25,000 nucleotides of DNA from Paratrimastix pyriformis. Lineage: Eukaryota > Preaxostyla > Paratrimastigidae. Each line of letters begins with the position of its first letter. Position 1 is the first letter of the stretch. The notes under the pieces were generated by a model. That model did no database searches and had not been told where the DNA came from. It worked only from the letters and a program-made list of their open reading frames with translations. Location of the stretch: NCBI GenBank assembly GCA_027972325.1, contig JAPMOS010000132.1, positions 1-25,000 of the forward strand, given 5' to 3'. Made by a program: the position numbers and the translations under genes. Shown one piece after another: positions 18,679 to 25,000 of this stretch.

Positions 18679-20723
18679 TTACATCTCATCACCCCGCTTC
18701 ATGATCGGCACGTCGGGCACGGGGCACGAGAACACCTCGATCTCGTCCAGGACGAAGTTGTACGAGCCGCCGTTGAGGAAATGCCGGTCGCCGCCCTCCT
18801 GCAGGGCGTAGGTATGCCCCAGGTTGGTGTGGCTATTGGCCCGGTTGGCCTGGTTCAACACACAAAAATCGGCCCCGCCCCCAAAGACGGGCCCGCAGCC
18901 GGCGTGGATGTAGAGGGCCTTGTGGGGGTAGATTCCGTTCTGCAGGATCTTGACGGGTTTGCCGGCCGGATCGCTGCTCCGCCGCAGGGAGAAGATGAAC
19001 GCCTGCGGGTCGGCCGTGCTGTGCTTGGAAGGAACCGAGTTCCACGCGACGGAGGCGTAACCCCCGAAGACGTTGCCCGTCGAGGTCTGCACGACGACCA
19101 CCGTCCCGGCGAACCGGTCGCACAGCCGGTGGAATGTGGCGGCCTCGAACCCGTCCCGGGTGCCGCGATAGAGCAGTTCGCACTCGCAGGTCGACGGGCG
19201 GATGTTCTCCGCCAGAAACTCGGCCAGCACGCGCGAGTCTTGGGCCGTCAGGATGCGCGAGGAGGCGAACAGGTGGCGGGGAGTCATCAGCAGGACGGGC
19301 GGGGCGGGCGGGGTCGGGGCCGGGGTGAAGCCCCCACGCGAGTTGGACTGGGGGTGGGTGGGCGTGGAGCAGAGGGACTGAGAGGTGGTGGGTGTGTGTG
19401 TCATGTGTGTCGTCATGTGTCATGTGTTCTGTATGTGTCCTGTATGTGTCCTGCGTGTGTTCTGTGTGAGTGAGGTGAGAGAAAGTGCGAGGCAGAGGAC
19501 GAGAGCGCAGGGATGAGCGAAGACAGCAGTGGGGGAGGCGGGCGGGGGGGGGGGGGGGGGGGGGCAGACCTCCTCCATATGTTGCATCTGGCGGGTGAGC
19601 GTGTTCACGAGCCCACAGAGCTGTTCGATTCGCTGGCTGGACTCGGCCTGCACCTGGGCGATGAGGGCGTTTGCCTGGAAGGGGAAAGGTGACAGAACCC
19701 CGGGTGGTTGTGGCTAAGAGTGAGAAAGAAGAAGAACAGACGTTATCGAGCTTCTGTGAGAGGTCATCGACTTTCTCCTGGAGGTGAGCCACCTTGTTCT
19801 CGGCCTCCTCCACCTGGGCGCGTCCCACGGCCCGGAATTGGCTGATCTGGGCTCGAATCAATTCCAAATGATCGCATTCAGAATCATGACAATGCTGGGC
19901 CATTTCGTTGGCACGAGGCTGAGCTGTACAGCCGAATTCAGCATAGGCACAGTCGAGCTGCGTCCGATGAATGTGATCATGGAATGGTGTCAGTGGGTGC
20001 GACTCGAAAAAGAAGTAAACAGACCTTACGGTTGGAACATTGCGTCGTCAGGTGCTCTTCCATGCTGGAGATGTTCACTCGCTCGCCACAGCCGGCGCAT
20101 TCGGTCATCCGCATGGGACAACCCTCGGCAAGGTGCTGTTCTTGGTCGGGGAGCGCAACAGATTCCCCACATTGACGACAAGTGACCTCCCGAAAGTCGC
20201 ATTCGCGGAGGTGATGTTCAAGGTCAGTCAGGCGCACAACGGAAGCGCATCCCTGGTGAGAACGCGGACAAAGGACGACCAGTTTGTTGACAACTCGGTC
20301 AAACGAAACGTTAGAGCTCAACCTATGGTGAGTTTACGGAATCAGAAGAAATCCCATCGTGGAAGTGAGAAAAGTGGACAAAAGCAGCATGAGACAGACT
20401 GTTCCAGTGTGAAATCGGCGCGACAGATCAAACACTGCATGGGATTGTCAGGAAGACAATAATGACACATCGTGTGCCCTGAAGGACGAAGATAGAAAAA
20501 TCGGAACAAACAAATGTTGCAAGAACAGACCACACGGCAGGAGGATGGGATTCTCATAGTGTGCATAACACACCGGACACATCCAAGTTGTCCGATCATC
20601 GGGAGGGTTGATGTAGCTGAGCACGGTGCGCTCCCGATGATTATGAACCCCATCCCCCTCCTCCATCAAAGGCGTTACCACCAACGGTGTCACCGCAGCA
20701 GAGCTGGCGTTGCGTGAGTGCAT
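18679..20723 (-). CDS. RING / TRAF-type zinc finger / coiled-coil / TLDc protein (six exons)
   Basis: Exons in transcript order: 20531-20723, 20400-20478, 20025-20322, 19742-19957, 19570-19674 and 18679-19377, giving 529 residues. Residues 49-83 are a full C3HC4 RING (C49, C52, C64, H66, C69, C72, C80, C83), predicting E3 ubiquitin ligase activity. Residues 92-215 hold TRAF-type zinc fingers (CPRSHQGC, CRQCGE, CAGCGE, CAYAEFGC with spaced His/Cys). Residues 215-295 form a coiled coil. From about 335 to 525 is a TLDc domain: LLYRGTRDGFEAATFH, VFGGYASVAW, FIFSL, FGGGADF and EIEVFSC. Classical TRAFs end in a MATH domain, so TLDc replaces it here. All five donors read GTCTGT or GTCTGC. The intron 5 donor is followed by a long poly-C tract on the coding strand. 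TLDc proteins are linked to oxidative stress and V-ATPase regulation elsewhere. The substrate here is unknown. Confidence 0.9.
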
Positions 20724-20903
20724 GAGAACGTGCAGTTGGAGTCCTCAGCTTGTTCAAAGGAGAACGAGAGCTCTCTCGGGATTGTGTGGGTTCAACCTTT
20801 TCGGCTGAGGCAGCAAGCAAAACCGCGACGCGAATGCAGTCGAGTCTGTTTTGACCGGCCCAGTCTTCGTTCCGATTTCGATCGGTTCTTTTGGGTAGTT
20901 TCA
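20724..20903. promoter_or_regulatory. Divergent intergenic region between the TRAF-like gene and RPN13
   Basis: Only 180 bp separate the two start codons on opposite strands, so the promoters overlap. No TATA box or clear motif stands out. It parallels the 150-bp ARP2/RPN5 arrangement. Confidence 0.5.
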
Positions 20904-23900
20904 ATGCAAGACCTGGCCGCACTGATGGCGGCTCAGCAGGCAGCCCGCCCTCCGCCTGCTTTGATCTCCTTCAAGGCCGGAAAGATGACCAAATCCGGCA
21001 AATTGGTGACCCCTGTTCCCCGAAAGGGTCTTTGTTCCATCATTCAGGCTTCCGATGGCACCATTCACTGGCAATGGAAGGAGCGCACCTCGAATAATGT
21101 GATCGATGATTTTGTGGTGTTCAACGACGCCGTTCTGAAGAACGTCCCTCAATGCAAAACCGGCAAGGTTATCCTCTTGGAGATGACTGCGACCCATCGG
21201 CAATGTCTGGCTGTTTGACATTCTCAGGTATCGACCTCATCCAAACCCTTCAGACTTCTACTGGATCCAAGAGCCTAGCGTGACCGACGAGCAGGTTGCA
21301 ACTTGGATCGAGAAGGGCAACCAGTGCCTCAGCGGGAACATTCCCGCGGATCTTCTTCCCACCCCGAATGGCGACCATCCCGCCCCCGGCAGCCCGGCCG
21401 ATCAGTTAATGCAGATGCTCGGCGGCAATGCTCCCGCGCTCCTGCGTGGTCTGTGAGAATCACAGTTTTCCGGACACTTTTTTTCATCGACACGGCCAAT
21501 TCCGACACACCCCCTTTTCCCCGCCTCACACAGGTCATCCCGCGGTCCAGGCCGCCGTGGCGGCTGCCGCCGGTGCGGGTGGCGGCCCGATGGGTGCCGG
21601 CCAGGGCGTGGGCACCTCGGGCGAGCATGCCGGCGCATCCCAACCCGTGGTTGGTGAGGAGTTCCTCCGGGAGGTGCTTGCCGGCATCTCTGGCGGCCCC
21701 ACCCCTGCCGCCTGCAAGCCCAGGGCTGCCGCGCCACCACCCGCAGCCGCCGCAGAACCCGCAAAGCCCGCCGCGGCAGAGGCACCCAAGCCGGCCGCAG
21801 AGGCACCCAAACCCACAGAGGAACAGCCCGCCGCCCCTGCAAAGCCCGCCGCGGCCCCCAAACCCGAGGAGGAGGAGAAGGTTTGTATGGTTATGTGTTG
21901 CGTGCGTGTGCGTCCGTGGATTTTCGATTTAAGGCACACAAGGTCAACACACAAGGGGCACGGGTCCACTCGCAGTCACTCATCGCCCCCTCGCATTCCC
22001 ATCCCCGCCCCCAGAAAACTCCGCCCGCCTCGGAGCAGCAGCCCAAACCGGCTGAGGGGCCCGCACCCATGGAGAAGGAGCCAGAACCCGAGAAGAAGCA
22101 GTAAAAGACACATCAGCCGTGCCCCCGGCAACCCCCACCAGCTCGATCCAACCAGAAGCCCCCCACCAAGCCAGCCAGCCAGCGGCATTCGGGGGGAAGA
22201 GCATCATGAAAAACACACAACCATACCACCCGATGACACACCTCTCCACACCGTGACGGGGACGCACACGGCACAACCATGTAAGCACACGGCCAACCAC
22301 CACCCCCCACTTTTTGTCGATTGTCAAATTCTTTCCTCCCTCTGTCCTTTTCCCCCCTCTTCACCTCTTCTTCCGTTTCCAATCGCTTTGGAAAGACACC
22401 CTTGCCAAAGCGCTTTCACGGCTCCGTTCCGTTCCCCGTCCGGTGAAGGATGGAGGGGCAGGAGGGGCGAGGTCGTTCAGGGAGACAGATGACGCCCTGC
22501 CTCCTTGCAGCACAGTACACCACAACAAACCACGCGGTCCCCTTTTTGCGGACTCGGACCAATCGACAAAATTATGGGACCCATCCCATAACCTTTCCGG
22601 CTTGGCTCCGCGTTGCCCTGTCGGTTCGCCGCTCCGCTTCGGCAAAACCCGTCGAAACGATTCTTCTTTTCCAGGTTTTTGGCAAGTGTGTGGGGTTCGT
22701 TCATATCTCTCACTTTAATCCTCAACACCCCACCACCACCTCCGCAGCCGACCCCACCTCCAGCCCCAGTCTCCGCTCCTGCTCCTGCCCCGGCCCCCGC
22801 GCCCGCGCTCGCCGCCGCCGCCGCCGCCGCCCCACCACCACCAGCCCCCGCGCCCACTGCCAACCCAAGCGGCGTCCAGCTGGCTGACCTCAACGCGCTG
22901 CTCCGGATGCTTGGCGCTGCTGCCGGCCCGACGGGGCAGCAGACGGGCGGCCCGCAGCAGCAGGTCCGTGGGTGGGGCACGTGATTTTAATTGGATTTGT
23001 GTGGCATTGGCTGCATTCTTCCGTCGCTCCGACACACACAAGACACACACCAGCTTGTACAGCAGGGCTCGCGGCTGAAGCTGTCGGGGGCCTGCTGACG
23101 GCGGAGTAACATGATCATCATTACGCTCATGATGGACACACACGGACACAAAAGACACACAGATCCTGATTTTTCCCCGTTGGTTTTCTGTCAAAGTTTG
23201 ACACACACATGCACACACACATGCACACACCTCTCTGCCTTGCATGGGATTTTCCCCCGTTGGTTTTCTGTCAAAGTTGACATACAACACACATGCACAC
23301 ACATGCACACACCTCTCTGCCTTGCATGGGATTTTCCCCCGTTGGTTTTCTGTCAAAGTTGACATACAACACACATGCACACACACATGCACACACCTCT
23401 CTGCCTTGTCTGTGATTTTCCCCGTTGGTTTTCTGTCAAAGTTGACATACAACACACATGCACACACATGCACACACCTCTCTGCCTTGCATGGGATTTT
23501 TCCCCGTTGGTTTTCTGTCAAAGTTGACATACAACACACATGCACACACACATGCACACACACATGCACACACCTCTCAGCCTTGTCTGTGATTTTTCCC
23601 CGTTGGTTTTCTGTCAAAGTTGGCATACAACACACATGCACACACATGCACACACCTCTCTGCCTTGCATGGGATTTTCCCCCGTTGGTTTTCTGTCAAA
23701 GTTGACATACAACACACATACGCACACACATGCACACACCTCTCTGCCTTGTCTGTGATTTTCCCCCGTTGGTCAAAGTTGACGTACAAACACACAACAC
23801 AGACACACACGCACACACCTCTCTGCCTTGTATGGGATTTTTCCGTTCCTTCGTTTCTCTACTATATGACACACTCTCCCACACACACACGTGGATAGCA

Positions 23901-24880
23901 GGGCTCGCGGCTGAAGCTGTCGGGACTGCTGACGGCCGAGTTCATGTCGAGCATGATTGAAGAGCTTTTGATGTACTGGCACAGACACACAGACGATACA
24001 GACACACGGACACACATATGCTGATTTTCCCCGTGTTTTACACACAACAACAACAACAACAACAACAACAACAGAACAGAACATCCACACACCTCTCTGC
24101 ATTTTAATTTAAATTTTTTTTTTTTTGACACGGGTGGGACCTCATGTTTGATCAAACAACGCACTCAGAAGAAAAGGAGGAAATTGGATGGGGAAAAAAG
24201 AACATGAACGGAATCAGAAAAAACCCATCATACACCCAAAACCCCACACCCACCCCACACATTTTTTTTTTTTAGAATTTTTTTTTACCATGTGGATGAC
24301 GCACACTCTCTGTGTACCGCAGGGCTCGCGGCTGAAGCTGTCGGGTCTGCTGACGGCCGAGTTCATGTCGAGCATGATTGAAGAGCCCGATGTCCAGGCT
24401 GCCCTCTATGAACACCTGCCCCCGGCCCACCGCAACCCGCAGGCCCTCCGGGACCTGGTGCGTAGCCCCCAGCTGGCCCAGCAGGTCCGCAGCGGTGACA
24501 TCATCAACATCCAGCATCATCCAATCGTCGGCATCATCAAATCATCATCCAATCGTCAGCAGCATTCAATCATCCAATCGTCGGCATCATCCAGTCTTAA
24601 TCCAGTCATCATCCAGTCGTCATCCAGTTATCATCATCCAAATCATCACCACCACCATCTGATCATCATCACCATCACCATCACCATCACCACCATCACC
24701 ACCACCATCATCATCATCATCATCATCATCATCCAATCATCATCATCCAATCATCATCATCATCATCATCCAATCATCCAATCATCCAGTCATCATCATC
24801 ATCATCCAGTCATCCAGTCATCCAGTCATCCAGTCATCCAGTCATCCAGTCATCCAGTCATCCAGTCATCATCATCACCC

Positions 24881-24937
<57 letters not shown>

Positions 24938-25000
24938 ATCATCATCATCATCATCATCATCCAATCATCATCATCCCCCGGGGCACAGATTCGCATGCTT
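20904..25000 (+). CDS. RPN13: 26S proteasome ubiquitin receptor RPN13 (ADRM1), right end outside window
   Basis: Exons: 20904-21204, 21254-21448, 21534-21880, 22748-22963, 24323-24484 and 24989 onward; phases agree. Residues 18-112 are the PRU (Pru) domain that binds ubiquitin and Rpn2: FKAGKMTKSGKLVTP, RKGLCSI, IHWQWKERTSNNVIDDFVVF, VPQC, and HRQYFYWIQEPS across intron 1. An Ala/Pro-rich linker follows. Exon 4 has VQLADLNALLRMLGA, matching the ADRM1 stretch that leads into the DEUBAD domain. Exon 5 begins DEUBAD, which binds and activates UCH37: LSGLLTAEFMSSMIEEPDVQ then LYEHLPP and LVRSPQLAQQ. The last visible exon reads IRML. Intron 3 contains an alternative terminal exon (22015-22104), and intron 4 contains two truncated copies of exon 5. 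Confidence 0.92.
22015..22104 (+). CDS. RPN13: Possible alternative last exon of RPN13
   Basis: The exon starts after CCCCCAG in phase 0, matching the exon 3 donor at 21881. It adds 29 Lys/Glu/Pro-rich residues ending EKEPEPEKKQ and a stop, giving a 310-residue protein with PRU but no DEUBAD. The downstream exon at 22748 has the same phase, so skipping this exon gives the long form. The acidic-basic tail resembles in composition the natural C-terminus of ADRM1. This may therefore be a displaced C-terminal exon left by a tandem duplication rather than a regulated isoform. Confidence 0.55.
   Translation, partial: KTPPASEQQPKPAEGPAPMEKEPEPEKKQ
22568..22596. repeat. Hairpin element, copy 3 (RPN13 intron 3)
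   Basis: AAAATTATGGGA, a 4-base loop and TCCCATAA, then a two-base mismatch, match the two elements in RPN5 intron 7 about 10.5 kb away. The flanks also carry a CGGAC/CCGG-type resemblance but are otherwise different, so the hairpin appears to be dispersed. Confidence 0.7.
23066..23105 (+). pseudogene. Truncated copy 1 of RPN13 exon 5
   Basis: After CAGCAG, the bases GGCTCGCGGCTGAAGCTGTC are identical to the start of exon 5. The copy has a two-base length difference after GTCGGG, which brings in a stop (GSRLKLSGAC then stop). It ends in ACGGCGGAGTAACA, where homology stops. Confidence 0.85.
23158..23845 (+). repeat. Tandem array of an approximately 82-bp unit in RPN13 intron 4
   Basis: Eight units each run GATTTTCCCCGTTGGTTTTC, TGTCAAAGTTGACATACAAC, CA-rich ACACATGCACACA and CACCTCTCTGCCTTG. 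Units end alternately in CATGGGA and TCTGTGA over copies 2 to 7, which suggests a dimeric higher-order repeat. Related fragments follow exon copy 2 (near 24020-24050 and 24090-24110), so the unit derives from the exon-flanking intron. Confidence 0.95.
23902..23965 (+). pseudogene. Truncated copy 2 of RPN13 exon 5
   Basis: After TAGCAG, 64 bases match the real exon 5 (24323-24386) with a single difference. The encoded residues run from GSRLKLSGLLTAEF through MSSMIEE. The match then stops within a codon and unrelated CA-rich sequence follows, with a stop about 19 codons later. The 3' splice site is intact. Confidence 0.9.
24500..24975 (+). repeat. ATC / CATCCAGT microsatellite in RPN13 intron 5
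   Basis: ATC triplets with CCA and CAG interruptions, CACCAT runs (24660-24710) and an 8-mer tandem CATCCAGT (about 24806-24868) fill the 504-bp intron between 24485 and 24988. Confidence 0.95.

Noticed and set aside
21205-21253. Stop codon in the RPN13 PRU domain as a sign of a broken gene
   Set aside because: A 49-bp intron with donor GTCTGG removes it and restores the PRU motif HRQYFYWIQEP.
21428-22492. Independent 354-codon frame overlapping RPN13
   Set aside because: Only 21534-21880 is coding, as RPN13 exon 3. The rest is intron and a shifted frame over the terminal exon.
23158-23845. CRISPR-like regular repeats of about 82 bp
   Set aside because: There are no unique spacers; whole units are repeated. 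The setting is a eukaryotic intron.
1-25000. Transposons, retroelements or viral relics
   Set aside because: No reverse transcriptase, integrase, transposase or capsid-like reading was found. The only mobile-like candidate is the tiny hairpin repeat.

Overview
This is nuclear DNA from a unicellular eukaryote: GC-rich, intron-dense and compact, with introns full of simple repeats. Seven protein-coding genes can be modelled, four of them with firm family assignments. The lineage cannot be fixed from this window. It is not an animal, plant or typical fungus by gene structure. A free-living protist with Arp2/3-type actin and a full 26S proteasome fits, and a GC-rich metamonad of the Paratrimastix kind is one candidate, offered only as a low-confidence impression.

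Layout. 1-571: ATC microsatellite and a possible 3' end of an upstream gene. 572-5763 (+): six-exon gene for a Pro/Ser-rich, largely disordered protein of unknown function. 5893-7500 (+): PCF11-like mRNA 3'-end processing factor (CID plus zinc finger). 7887-8126 (+): possible small basic protein. 8419-10104 (-): actin-related protein 2 (ARP2), eight exons. 10255-14932 (+): 26S proteasome lid subunit RPN5, twelve exons, sharing a 150-bp divergent promoter with ARP2. 15311-17515 (-): intronless F-box/LRR protein. 17516-18678: gene-free. 18679-20723 (-): RING / TRAF zinc finger / coiled coil / TLDc protein. 20904 to beyond the window end (+): proteasome ubiquitin receptor RPN13, with its PRU domain at the start and its DEUBAD domain at the right edge, divergent from the TRAF-like gene across 180 bp.

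Four of the seven genes (RPN5, F-box, RING/TRAF, RPN13) belong to ubiquitin-proteasome biology. RPN5 and RPN13 are parts of the same 19S particle. The F-box and RING proteins would be E3 components feeding it.

Two genome-level observations stand out. First, 37 introns can be modelled by homology and phase, and their 5' splice sites follow an unusual consensus, GT-C-T/C-G-T/C. No A was found at position +3, and the classical GTAAGT was not seen. Second, introns repeatedly contain tandem, decaying copies of the neighbouring exon edge with its splice site ('exon echoes'). Cases are the RPN13 DEUBAD exon (three copies), RPN5 exons 7, 8 and 11, and exon 2 of the first gene. RPN13 also has a potential alternative last exon that would give a form without DEUBAD. 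Splice models were made by eye from reading frame, phase and family alignment, not from transcripts.
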